From: Luteitalea sp.
Lineage (GTDB): Bacteria > Acidobacteriota > Vicinamibacteria > Vicinamibacterales > Vicinamibacteraceae
Reading direction: 5' to 3'
Assembly (NCBI GenBank): GCA_009377495.1
Contig: WHTZ01000003.1
Span: 151,894 to 215,893 of the forward strand
DNA length: 64,000 nucleotides
The position numbers and the translations under genes were made by a program. Every line of letters begins with the position of its first letter. The first letter of the stretch is position 1. A model generated the notes under the pieces. The model was not told the origin of the DNA and ran no database searches. It saw only the letters and a list, made by a program, of their open reading frames with translations. This document shows positions 50,181-59,218 of this stretch, one piece after another.

Positions 50181-52745
50181 TCAGCGCTGCAATCGGTTGC
50201 GCAATCGGTCCAATTCCTCGTTCGTCCAGGCTTCGATCCGAGTCGCTTCCTCCTTGCGCACCGCACCGACCTCCTCGGGAGACACGGGAGACGCCTGGTG
50301 CCCCCATGCTCGGCGGATGTAGCTCAGAACGCCAGCCATCTGGGTGTCGCCTATCGTGCCGACCGGCGGCATCGCGGGATAGCCAGGCGTCCCCTCCTTC
50401 CCGAACAGCGCGATTCGAATGAGGAGGCCTTTGGGACCGAGCACGTAGTCGGACTTTACCAACGGCGGCCCCCGTCCTTCCAAGCCCTGGCCGTCGGCTT
50501 GGTGGCACGCGGCACACACGAGATAGCTCACTTTCCCGGTCGCCACCAGCTTCTCTTCCGCCGGTGTCAGCGCCGCGGTGTCCTCCGTCGCAGCCGGCCG
50601 ACGCCGAATCTCCTCCAGCCGCGACACCATCCGCGCCGCCATGGCCCTGACCCGCTGGTCTTCCGAGCGGACCAGCGGCTCCAATCGCTCCGGCGCGATG
50701 CCGCTGGCCAGCGACGTTTGCCCGGGCCGGTCCGACGGGAACAGCGCGCGCTCCACGCCCTCGGCCAAAGCCTGACGCACCCAGCCGGGATGATCCTCCG
50801 CGCCGCCCGCCAAGGCAATTACCCGGTCGGCTGCCTTGCCTTCGCTGCTCCGAACGATGACGGCGCCCAACGCCGCCAGCAGTTTCTCGCCATGAAAGCG
50901 GCCAGCCGTCCCCAGGCCCTGTTGCAGCACCCCCTCCAGCAAGGCCGCCTCCCGTCCCCCCGTGCCGGTGAGCACGGCGTCTACCAGGAAGGGGTGATCG
51001 CTGCGGCGCAGCAGGTCGAACCAGATCTGTTCCTGCCGCGGGCTGCGCGCCTCGCCCAGCGACAGCGCCAACTGGATCTGCACGCGGGGCTCGGGATCGC
51101 TGGCGATGGCGCTCAGACGATCCCACAAGGCCGCCGACGCGCGGTCCATGAGCCCCTCGGCCACTCGAATCGCGGCTGCGCGAACGCTGGAGTCGGCATC
51201 GGCCAAGGCGCGGACGACCACCGCTTCGTCCGCCAGGCCCAGCCCCTCCAATGTCCACAAGGCGTGCAGGCGGGTCTGGGCCTGCGGATGGCTGAAGGCC
51301 ATGTCACGTAGAGCCTCGGCCGCAGACTGGTCGCCCCGTTCCACCAGGACTTGCTGGGCCGTGTCACGCCACCACCCGGACGGATGCGCCAGGTCGCTCA
51401 CCAGACCGTCGGTCGCAGCCTCCGACATGGGCCGCGTCGGGTTCAGTGGACCGCGCTCGTCGACCACGCGATAAATGCGCCCCAGTCCCCACAGCGGCTC
51501 GTTCAGGTCGCGCTCCAGGATCTGGTCGCGGAGAAACGTCGTGATGAAGTTGTAGCCCTCGATGATGCCGCGGTAGTAGTCGACCACGTACAGCGCCCCG
51601 TCGGGGCTGTTCGCGAGAAAGACCGGACGGAACCGCTCATCGGTGGACCGCAGGAACTCCGTGCCCTGGTAGGCATTGACCGCTTCGATCACACCGTTCT
51701 GCTCCAAGAGCAGGCTGCGCTTCACCAAATGGGCGGCGGGCTCGGGGATGAAGGCGTTGCCGTAATAGTGAGACGGAAAGTTGTTGCCGCGATAGATGAC
51801 GGACGCGGAGGCGGCCGTAAATTCTGCCAGCGTGCCGTCAGACCGCAGAAAATCCTGGCGATAGCCTCGGTTCACGCCGGGTGTTGGACGAATCGGCCAG
51901 ACGCGTTGGTCTTTGGCCACCTGGATGTTCACCCCGGCAAACTGCGCAAAGGCCGGGTTACGCGCCGCATAGTGGGGAGAAAACAGATCGCCGCGTAGTT
52001 GGTCGCTGTTCAACGTATAGAACAGGCGTCCCTCGTCGTCCTGGGTAATGCCCCACTGCCCCCGAAGCGGCACGGTCCGCCGCTCCCACGTGCCGTTGCT
52101 GTGCCGCAGCATCGCGGCATACATCGTGTTGTGGATCCAGTTGTCTCGGCCCCACAACAACCCGTTCGCGCTGGACTCGGCGTCGACCGGATCGCCAAAA
52201 TCGTCGGCGATTAGCTTCCGTTCATCGGCGCGCCCGTCGCCATCGGTATCCCGGCAGAGCCACAACTGTGGCGGATCGCCCACGAGCACGCCCCCTGCGG
52301 CAAAGCCCACCGCGCGCGGCAGTCGCAACCCGTCGAGGAAAACGACGCGTCGGTCCATGCGACCGTCGCCGTTCGCGTCGTCCAATCGGACCACCTTGCC
52401 GTCGGGCACGACTGGCTTCTTCTCGCCTTCAGGCAGATACACGGGAAGCGCGTCGACGATCTCGCGGTTGTAGCCGGGCATCTCAACGACCCAGAGGCGC
52501 CCGTCCGGGTCGAAGGCGATGGCCACAGGATCCGTCACCAGGGGCTCGGCGGCGACTAGCTCAATGCGAAAGCCCGGAGGCAGCGCCATGGTGGCAACGG
52601 CGCGCTCCGGAGACACGACTGGGGCCCGTGGAATCACCCATGCGTCCGAGGGCGGGCGTTGCTGTTCGTTGGGTTGATCACCCACCTGCGCCCACAGCCA
52701 CGGCCCGAGCAAGAACCAAGCCAGGATCACACTTAGCGCGCGCAT
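50181..52745 (-). CDS. PVC-type membrane-bound dehydrogenase with C-terminal cytochrome c domain
   Basis: 854 residues with a signal peptide (ALSVILAWFLLGPWLWA). The N-terminal propeller is of the PVC-type dehydrogenase family (PPGFRIELVAAEPLVTDPVA, DPDGRLWVVEMPGYNRE, PVFLANSPDGALYVVDYYRG). Central HEAT-like repeats follow (WTLEGLGLADEAVVVRALAD). The C terminus has a c-type heme site, VCAACHQADGQG, with an axial Met probably in GYPAMPPVG. It oxidises a sugar, alcohol or cyclitol in the periplasm and passes electrons to the heme. It is 30 bp downstream of the TonB receptor gene. Confidence 0.88.
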   Translation of the reverse strand: MRALSVILAWFLLGPWLWAQVGDQPNEQQRPPSDAWVIPRAPVVSPERAVATMALPPGFRIELVAAEPLVTDPVAIAFDPDGRLWVVEMPGYNREIVDALPVYLPEGEKKPVVPDGKVVRLDDANGDGRMDRRVVFLDGLRLPRAVGFAAGGVLVGDPPQLWLCRDTDGDGRADERKLIADDFGDPVDAESSANGLLWGRDNWIHNTMYAAMLRHSNGTWERRTVPLRGQWGITQDDEGRLFYTLNSDQLRGDLFSPHYAARNPAFAQFAGVNIQVAKDQRVWPIRPTPGVNRGYRQDFLRSDGTLAEFTAASASVIYRGNNFPSHYYGNAFIPEPAAHLVKRSLLLEQNGVIEAVNAYQGTEFLRSTDERFRPVFLANSPDGALYVVDYYRGIIEGYNFITTFLRDQILERDLNEPLWGLGRIYRVVDERGPLNPTRPMSEAATDGLVSDLAHPSGWWRDTAQQVLVERGDQSAAEALRDMAFSHPQAQTRLHALWTLEGLGLADEAVVVRALADADSSVRAAAIRVAEGLMDRASAALWDRLSAIASDPEPRVQIQLALSLGEARSPRQEQIWFDLLRRSDHPFLVDAVLTGTGGREAALLEGVLQQGLGTAGRFHGEKLLAALGAVIVRSSEGKAADRVIALAGGAEDHPGWVRQALAEGVERALFPSDRPGQTSLASGIAPERLEPLVRSEDQRVRAMAARMVSRLEEIRRRPAATEDTAALTPAEEKLVATGKVSYLVCAACHQADGQGLEGRGPPLVKSDYVLGPKGLLIRIALFGKEGTPGYPAMPPVGTIGDTQMAGVLSYIRRAWGHQASPVSPEEVGAVRKEEATRIEAWTNEELDRLRNRLQR

Positions 52746-52775
52746 CAGGATCCAAGCGGTCTCAACGAGCGAGCG

Positions 52776-55700
52776 TCAAAACGCGAAGCGCACCCCTAAT
52801 CGCATGACGCGTTCGCCGGAGGCACTCGTCACCTCCGAGAAGCCATTCAAGTCTTGAATGGAGCCATCAGGGTTGAGGCTGAGATTCGAGACGTTCGCGC
52901 CCGGGTTACTGAAGTGCGCCGTATTGAGGACGTTGAACGCCTCGAAGCGCAGCTCCAGCGTGCGCCGACCGCCAAAGCTCATCACGCGGAACACGCCAAG
53001 GTCCCAGTTGCCGTAGCCCGGCCCGCGCATCGAGTTGAAGCCAGCGTTGCCGAAGCGTGCCTCGGTGACCGGCGCAAAGGCCAGCGGGTCAAACCACGCG
53101 TTGCCCTCGCCGATCCCCTTGAGGATCTCCACCTCGGGCTTCACCTGGTCAGCCATTTGTGTGCTGCCGGGCGCATCGAGCGACGTGCCAGACGCGCTGA
53201 TGCTGAACGGCGTCCCGCTGTAAAAGCTGATGGCATGGTTCACCTGCCAGCCACCGACGAGCGCCGAGAGCATGCCTCCCTCGTTCAGCCAGCGGCGCCC
53301 CTTGCCAAAGGGGAGCTCCATGATGCCGAGGATGTGCAACGCGTGCGTCCGGTCAAAGCCCGACAGCGCCCGGTTGAGATGGTAGAACTCCGGGATGTTG
53401 ATGCGTGGGGTGCCATCGCTGTTGTCATTGCCGGCAATCCCCATGGAGCGAGACCACGTGTAGTTCGCTTGCAGCTGGAACCCGTTGGCGAAGCGCCGCT
53501 CCAGCCGTGACTGCAGCGCGTGGTAGTTGCTGTTGCCGACCGGGGCCACGATCTGCGTCTGGGCGTCGCGCCCGAACGCCTCGAAAAGTTGCCGGCCCTC
53601 CTGGCCGCCGCCGATCGGCGACCAGTTCAGCTCATGGTAGCCCAGTTGGTCGACTTGGCGCGTGCCGACATAGCCGACCTCCCCCACGAAGCCCCACCCG
53701 AGCTCGCGCTGGAGGGTCACGTTCCACGACTCGACGTAGCCACGGTCGAACTCCAGCGGCAAGGTCGTCACCGAGAAGTCGCCCGGCACCGGAATGATCC
53801 CGTCGCCTAGGTCTGGAACCGGGACTTCGGGGATGCCCTCCTCGAGCCGGCTGGCGAACGAGTACGCATTTGGCGCTTGCACGACCAGGATGAGTTGCAC
53901 CGGATAGTTCCTACCCATCGGCCGTATGAGCGCGAACGGGTCGTTCGTGATGCCATACCCGGCGCGCACGACCGTCTGCTCGGTGGGCCGCCACGCCATG
54001 CCCAGCCGCGGCGCGAACAACGTCTTGCTCTCCGTGACGCCGAGATCCAGCGGCACCGATCCGACGCCACCGATTTCCATCATGTTGGTCTCGGGGTTGT
54101 AGCGCTCGAGGCCGCGGTCCGCGCGGCGTGGGACGGGAAAGTACTCCCAGCGTGTGCCCAACGAGAGCGTGAGCGTGGGGCCCACCCGCCACTGATCGCG
54201 GATGTACGCGCTGTATTGCCAGGTTCGGGCCGTGTAAGGCCTGTCCTCCACCTGGTGAACGCGCCCGGTCTCGGTCGGCAAGCCGAGGAGGAACGTCGCC
54301 CAGGAATTGAAGTTGTTGCCCGACGGGCCGTCCAAGATCTGCGTCGGTCCGGTTCCGAACTCGAACCCGCCGTGATAGCCGCCGATGGCCCCTCGTTGCT
54401 CCGGCTGGAAACTGCTGACGCCCTGGTGGTACAGGTCGCTGCCGAAGCGGAGGCTGTGGCTGCCCTTGTTCCAGGTCGCGTTGAGCACGTACTGGATCTG
54501 ATCGTTGTCCCGGTAGTAGGGCATCGCACGATCGGTCGTTCCATAGCCCGTGTAGCTCGAAATGTTGAAGTGTGGCATGCCGCCCTCGAAGAACCGAGTG
54601 CCGTTCGTGCCCGGCAGTCCCAGCACGTCACGCCCCACGTTGACGCCGATGTTCGACATCTCGCTGGTGGGGTTCAGTCGCACCCACCCCACGTTGGCGT
54701 CGATCACCAGATTCGGCGTGGCCGTGTAGGTGGCGCCCCCCGACACGTTGTAGGTCTTGCCCGATCCGATGCCGGGGTTCCCACCGGCGAGGGGCGGTCC
54801 CTGGAGCTCGTCGCCGAACAGGGTCGGGTTCTCGACGTCGAAGTCGAGGAGGCTGTACCGGATAAACGTGTTCAGCCGGCTCGTGGCGTTCCAGGTGAAC
54901 TTGCTGTCGAGCGTCCACCGGTCGAAGGTATACGGGGCCTGCACGAAATAGTTGTCGGTCTCGGCCATCGTCCCGGCGGCAAGCGGCAGGTTCGGGAGCG
55001 GGATGCGTTCAATAAACCACTGGGCGGTGGAGTCAATCCGCTCGGGCGAAATCTGGTTGTTGGGGAACGGCGTGCGCCCGGATCCGTCGGGGTGGCCGGT
55101 GAGCGCGTCATAGATGGCCGTGGGCGAGGCCGACAGGTCGCCGCGCCGCAGCGCCTCGGTCGGTACGGACCCAATGGAGTTGACCATCTGGCGGTCGAGC
55201 GTATGCTCGTAGCTCGCGAAGAAGAACAGCTTGTCCCGAACGAACGGCCCACCGAGCGTGCCGCCAAACTGGTTGTAGGAGAAGTCGCCCTTATCGGTGC
55301 CCGGGGGCGCGAAGTAATCGCGCGCCCGCAGGTTCTCGTTATGGTGATACTCGAAGGCGGAGCCCTGGAGCTGGTTCGTCCCGCTCTTGATCTGCACGTT
55401 GATGGCCGAGCCGCCGGCGAGCCCCTGCTCGGCGTCAAAGCTGTTGGTGACGACATTCACGGTCTCGAGCGACTCGAGGGCCGGCACGTAGGCCGCGATG
55501 TGTGGCATCACGACGTACGTCGTCGTCACACCGTCGATCCGTGTGTTGTTCGAGCTATAGCTGGCGCCGTTGACGTTGAAGGCCAGCGCGCGCGAGGGGT
55601 TGGAGGGTACCGAGTGCGGCTCAGTTGGCGGCGCGAAGCCCGGCTGGTACTTAAACAGCTGCTGGTAGTTCCGGCCGAGCGGCACGGGGAGGTTCTGCAG

Positions 55701-56162
55701 CTCCCTTGTCGTGATTTCGGACCGCACTTCCGCACGATCCGTCTGTAGCATCGGTGTGTCGCCGGCCACCATGACCGTCTCGGCCACCGCGCCGACGCCG
55801 AGCGTCGCATTGACACGCGCCACCGAGTTGAGGGTGACCCGCACATTGTCACGCTCGAATGTCTGAAATCCGGTGAGAGCCACCCGGATTCTGTAGGTGC
55901 CCGTCGGCACGGTGGAGAAGGTGTAGCGTCCCGTGTCGCCGGTTACCTCCTCGCGCGTCAGGGTACGCTCCTGGTGCGTGATGGTGACGGTGGCGCCTGG
56001 GACGGCCGCACCGCTGGAATCCGTGACGTTGCCGACAATAGACCCGTAGAGCACTTGGGCTCGCGCGGGTGACAGGTTCGCCCCAACAAGCGCCACGGCA
56101 ACCAGCGCACAGCCCATCAAACGTCCGCTACACCTACTACTGCCAGAGAATCGCGTGTACAT
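52776..56162 (-). CDS. TonB-dependent receptor, Oar-like, with carboxypeptidase-regulatory domain
   Basis: 1128 residues from ATG 56162 with a signal peptide ending near PARAQ. The carboxypeptidase-regulatory-like domain is GSIVGNVTDSSGAAVPGATV, GTYRIRVALTGFQTFERDNV; the plug has NTRIDGVTTTYVVMP, and a large barrel ends in ERVMRLGVRFAF with the terminal Phe. It leads a minus-strand run of cytochrome dehydrogenase, Gfo/Idh/MocA protein and ceramidase-like hydrolase, so its ligand is probably their substrate. Same family as 27473-30676, but diverged in the barrel. Confidence 0.92.
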   Translation of the reverse strand: MYTRFSGSSRCSGRLMGCALVAVALVGANLSPARAQVLYGSIVGNVTDSSGAAVPGATVTITHQERTLTREEVTGDTGRYTFSTVPTGTYRIRVALTGFQTFERDNVRVTLNSVARVNATLGVGAVAETVMVAGDTPMLQTDRAEVRSEITTRELQNLPVPLGRNYQQLFKYQPGFAPPTEPHSVPSNPSRALAFNVNGASYSSNNTRIDGVTTTYVVMPHIAAYVPALESLETVNVVTNSFDAEQGLAGGSAINVQIKSGTNQLQGSAFEYHHNENLRARDYFAPPGTDKGDFSYNQFGGTLGGPFVRDKLFFFASYEHTLDRQMVNSIGSVPTEALRRGDLSASPTAIYDALTGHPDGSGRTPFPNNQISPERIDSTAQWFIERIPLPNLPLAAGTMAETDNYFVQAPYTFDRWTLDSKFTWNATSRLNTFIRYSLLDFDVENPTLFGDELQGPPLAGGNPGIGSGKTYNVSGGATYTATPNLVIDANVGWVRLNPTSEMSNIGVNVGRDVLGLPGTNGTRFFEGGMPHFNISSYTGYGTTDRAMPYYRDNDQIQYVLNATWNKGSHSLRFGSDLYHQGVSSFQPEQRGAIGGYHGGFEFGTGPTQILDGPSGNNFNSWATFLLGLPTETGRVHQVEDRPYTARTWQYSAYIRDQWRVGPTLTLSLGTRWEYFPVPRRADRGLERYNPETNMMEIGGVGSVPLDLGVTESKTLFAPRLGMAWRPTEQTVVRAGYGITNDPFALIRPMGRNYPVQLILVVQAPNAYSFASRLEEGIPEVPVPDLGDGIIPVPGDFSVTTLPLEFDRGYVESWNVTLQRELGWGFVGEVGYVGTRQVDQLGYHELNWSPIGGGQEGRQLFEAFGRDAQTQIVAPVGNSNYHALQSRLERRFANGFQLQANYTWSRSMGIAGNDNSDGTPRINIPEFYHLNRALSGFDRTHALHILGIMELPFGKGRRWLNEGGMLSALVGGWQVNHAISFYSGTPFSISASGTSLDAPGSTQMADQVKPEVEILKGIGEGNAWFDPLAFAPVTEARFGNAGFNSMRGPGYGNWDLGVFRVMSFGGRRTLELRFEAFNVLNTAHFSNPGANVSNLSLNPDGSIQDLNGFSEVTSASGERVMRLGVRFAF

Positions 56163-56400
56163 GGCCACCCCCCTCACGATCGCCGTCGACTCCGTGTAGG
56201 GCCGCGAGCAGGATGAGCGGTCGCTGTCGACGACCGCTGGGGCAACGCATGTCCGAGGCAGCCCACCTCGGCAGCTCGTGGCTCCTCGCTTCGCCAAATA
56301 TTCTCGTCGCCTGATCTTCATTCCTAGACATCTTCTAAGGCCGAAGTCGTGAGAGATGAAGCAAGTTTTCTGATGGAGCGGCCTTAGAAGCTGTCTTAGG

Positions 56401-56421
56401 CGCGGCCGCCGTCGGCGGCCG
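56401..56421. repeat. Perfect 21-bp palindrome
   Basis: The 21 bases starting GCGGCCGCCGTCGGCGG form a perfect inverted repeat around a single T, immediately left of a larger hairpin element. Confidence 0.7.
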
Positions 56422-56425
56422 CGCA

Positions 56426-56495
56426 TCTAGTAGCGAAGATCCGCCCCACCGTGGTTCGCCTACGCTCGGCGGTTTGAGGCGGAGCTTCGCTACTA
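56426..56495. repeat. Inverted-repeat element with 19-bp arms
   Basis: CTAGTAGCGAAGATCCGCC (56426-56444) and GGCGGAGCTTCGCTACTAG (56477-56495) are inverted repeats with one mismatch around a 32-bp loop (with a further CGGCGG motif). This is REP- or MITE-like; its GTAGCGA end recalls the elements around the PadR gene at 14 kb. Confidence 0.7.
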
Positions 56496-56812
56496 GGCCA
56501 TGAGATCATAACTCTCACATCGATCCGGTGTGGCAGGAGCATAGATCTAACGTCACCTCATGTCAACAAATACGGTTTAAAAATCGTTTCAACGCTTGTT
56601 CCAGCGTCTCACAACGGCTCAGTGAGGTCAGACAACATGAATAGATCTGCTTAGGTCATGACCAACAACAGCCGCTGCGTCGGATAGCTGTGCGGCGGGA
56701 CGCGAACGCCGCTGGCGTCTGCGCCAGGTGTCGGGTTCTCTTGTAGCTCTGTTCGGAGCGCGCTAGGAGATGGCAGTCGTGGGGATGCGGATCTCGGCGA
56801 GTACCAAAACGA

Positions 56813-58030
56813 TCACTTGACGGTGACGGCGATCATGTCAAGCGTGCTGCCTTTTCCGTTCCGCCCGGTCCCGCGCACGGAGAGCTTCGAGGCCGCGGGC
56901 GGGCGCTGGGGATCATAGAGCGTGGGACGGATTGCGTTGATCTCCTCATCCGCCGAACTGTCGGAAACGTAGTAAGTGGCTTTGACCAGATGGCGCATAT
57001 CGCTGCCCGCCTCCTTCATCAGGCTCTGCAACTTGGCAAACATCTCGCGCACCTGGTCGACTGGGTCCTTCGACGTGCCATAGAGGCCGGAGGTAAAGAC
57101 CGGGTGGCCATCGTTGACGCGCGCCACGCGGCTGAAACGTGCGGAGACCGGCTCCACATACTCGACGCGCTCGCCGCTGTTGCCGGGGCGGGCGGTTGTG
57201 GCGATGAGCTCGATCTCAACCCGTGCCGAGTCCTGGCGCCATTCCGTCACCACCTGCGGAGGTACTCGCTCACCTTCAAAGAAGTCGGCCAGCATCTGCT
57301 CCAACCGCTCTGTCTGGCTCATGTCGCCGAGGAAGCTCTTGACCTGCACCACGTCGTCGAAGGTGAGGCCCACGCCTTCGAGGTCGGCACGCAGCTGCGC
57401 CATGGTTTCAGGGACCGCGGCCTCGAAATCGCCCGAGGCGCTGCGGCCGGACACGATCACAAAGGGCCCTTCCGGCTGGATGGCGACATGCGAGGCCCGC
57501 TCGGTGCGCCGGGGAAGCGCGCCGACGGCCAGCCGCACTGGCGGGCCAGGGTCGGGGCGCCAACTGGTGGCCGCGATCGCATCCATGGACACCAGCACCC
57601 GGGGTCGTGGCATCTCCGTCTCGACAACGGTCAGGGCCGGGGCTGTTTTCCCGCGAAGCCGTTGCCGGAGCAGCCGATCGATCAGCGGCGTCACCGATGC
57701 ATCGGCCACGTAGATGTGCAGACGTACAAGACTGTCCAGATCGGTGCGTGCGACCCGCAGGGCCGATTCGATGTTGGCCAAGGCGCGTATGGCTTGCGCC
57801 TGAGCGTCGCCCTCGCCCTGCAGCCGTCCCGTGCTGTCCTCGGGAAACATCATGGCCGTATGAACCAGGGCTCCTTCTTCGACCACGACTGCGTGGGCAG
57901 CGCCGCTCGCGGGATCCGAGCCGATCGACCGCAGGCGCACGCCGGCGGCTGACAGAGAGGAGGTCATGATCAACGGAAGCAGCAAGGCAGCGAACAACAA
58001 GCAACGGGAGACGAAGCGTGGGCTCTTCAT
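56813..58030 (-). CDS. Exported protein with three RidA-like (YjgF/UK114) repeats
   Basis: 405 residues from ATG 58030 with a signal peptide (FVSRCLLFAALLLPLIMTSS). Three RidA-like modules follow, each with a strand and helix pattern: LVHTAMMFPEDSTGRLQGEG with ALANIESALRVARTDLDSLV, FVIVSGRSASGDFEAAVPE with LRADLEGVGLTFDDVVQV, and PVFTSGLYGTSKDPVDQV with LQSLMKEAGSDMRHLVKATY. RidA proteins are cytoplasmic trimers of one module that deaminate enamines and imines; three fused modules could form a pseudo-trimer in the periplasm. The RidA arginine needed for deaminase activity is not clearly conserved. Confidence 0.82.
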   Translation of the reverse strand: MKSPRFVSRCLLFAALLLPLIMTSSLSAAGVRLRSIGSDPASGAAHAVVVEEGALVHTAMMFPEDSTGRLQGEGDAQAQAIRALANIESALRVARTDLDSLVRLHIYVADASVTPLIDRLLRQRLRGKTAPALTVVETEMPRPRVLVSMDAIAATSWRPDPGPPVRLAVGALPRRTERASHVAIQPEGPFVIVSGRSASGDFEAAVPETMAQLRADLEGVGLTFDDVVQVKSFLGDMSQTERLEQMLADFFEGERVPPQVVTEWRQDSARVEIELIATTARPGNSGERVEYVEPVSARFSRVARVNDGHPVFTSGLYGTSKDPVDQVREMFAKLQSLMKEAGSDMRHLVKATYYVSDSSADEEINAIRPTLYDPQRPPAASKLSVRGTGRNGKGSTLDMIAVTVK

Positions 58031-58107
58031 GAGCTGAGGTCCTAAAGCGTATCCGTATTCTAGCGGACCGCGGCCAGGGCCGCGCTCCGCGACGCTCACT
58101 TGCGAGC

Positions 58108-58141
58108 CCCGAAACTTGACTCAAATGCGTCAAGTTTCGGG
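58108..58141. promoter_or_regulatory. Inverted repeat with 13-bp arms between the RidA-like and FadR-like genes
   Basis: CCCGAAACTTGAC (58108-58120) and GTCAAGTTTCGGG (58129-58141) are perfect inverted arms around TCAAATGC. The element lies in the 345-bp region between divergent genes. It could be a strong transcription stop for antisense reads or an operator for the FadR-type regulator. The rest of 58031-58375 shows no gene. Confidence 0.5.
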
Positions 58142-58375
58142 TTCTCAAGGGTTCTAGGCCAATATTAAGCGTAACGAACACGACAGTTCAATCATCATCA
58201 GAGAGCCTCGTTCTTCCTGGTCAGACCACGTGCGATTGCGACGGGAAGAACAGCGTGCACACGGCCCGACGTTTCTCTTGGAAATGTCTGTCGTTGCAGG
58301 GTCCTTGAACAGTCTATTGACCTAACGCAGGCCGCTTCGTATGATCCTGCAGACTGAGGTCGTGGGCCAAGTGTT

Positions 58376-59218
58376 ATGAGATCTAGACGTGAGAGCGGAG
58401 GAAAGATCAGGCCACGCGAAGGCTTGGCGATGGAGCTGGTCGTCGCTCACGTGCGCGATTTGATCCTCCGGGGTGAGCTCCAGCGAGGCGGCCGCTTACC
58501 TCCGGAGCGCGAGCTGGTCCAGGGACTCGGGGTCAGCCGGACGAGTGTGCGTGCCGGGCTGCAAGTGCTCGTCACGAAAGGCGTGCTCGTCACGAGGCAT
58601 GGCACGGGCACGTTCGTCGCCGACGGTCCGCCGGTACTCGACAGCGAACCGCTCAGTTTCTTGGCGGCGCTGCATGGCTTCTCTCGCCGCGAGATGTTCG
58701 AGGCGCGACAGACGCTCGAAGTCAGCGTGGCGGGGATGGCGGCAGAGCGTGCGAACGGCGACGACCTCGCGGCGATCTCTGATGAGGTGACGGGAATGTT
58801 CGCCTCTTCGGATAACCCGCAAGCGCTTCTCGCCCACGACATCCGCTTCCATCGCGCGGTGGCCGTTGCGTCCGGCAACCCAATTCTCGCGTCGCTCGTC
58901 GAGATGGTTTCCTCCATCTTCTACAAGCTGCGTCGGCGCACCGCCACCCAAGCGCGCGATTTGCGGCCGATCGCAGAAACGCACCGGCAGATCTATCAGG
59001 CGATCCGCGAGCGCGATCGGGCGCGCGCGGAGCGTCTCATGTGTGAGCACCTACTCGTCGCAGAGCAGGACCAGGAGGTCGTCGCGGCGCTGGCTGTAGC
59101 GGGAGACGTCGACGAACCGGATCCACCCGCCTCGGACACGCCGGCACCGGACCGGCCCGCACTGGACCAAGCGCCCGCGGTCTCAGTCGATCGGGAGGTT
59201 GATACACATCATGGCTGA
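58376..59218 (+). CDS. GntR/FadR-subfamily transcriptional regulator
   Basis: 280 residues. Winged helix at about residues 20-85 with VAHVRDLILRGELQRGGRLP, PPERELVQGLGVSRTSVRAG and TRHGTGTFVADG; the FCD effector domain has SLVEMVSSIFYKLRRRTATQ with metal-type Asp/His residues in LLAHDIRFHRAVA and ETHRQIYQAI. A proline-rich tail of ~35 residues (DPPASDTPAPDRPALDQAP) is unusual. The stop overlaps the ATG of the next gene by eight bases, so the two are co-expressed. Probably senses an intermediate of the pathway. Confidence 0.9.
   Translation: MRSRRESGGKIRPREGLAMELVVAHVRDLILRGELQRGGRLPPERELVQGLGVSRTSVRAGLQVLVTKGVLVTRHGTGTFVADGPPVLDSEPLSFLAALHGFSRREMFEARQTLEVSVAGMAAERANGDDLAAISDEVTGMFASSDNPQALLAHDIRFHRAVAVASGNPILASLVEMVSSIFYKLRRRTATQARDLRPIAETHRQIYQAIRERDRARAERLMCEHLLVAEQDQEVVAALAVAGDVDEPDPPASDTPAPDRPALDQAPAVSVDREVDTHHG

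Larger units (their letters stand above)
56163..56812. other. 650-bp non-coding region between the RidA-like gene and the TonB receptor
   Basis: No gene is supported. The left part holds two palindromic elements (56401-56421 and 56426-56495, listed separately). The right part around 56510-56630 is clearly richer in A and T than the surroundings (ACAAATACGGTTTAAAAATC), as expected for promoter DNA of the minus-strand receptor operon. No individual -35/-10 pair could be fixed. Confidence 0.6.

Noticed and set aside
53877..55748. 623-codon plus-strand ORF inside the TonB receptor
   Set aside because: Antisense shadow of the receptor barrel; no recognisable motif.
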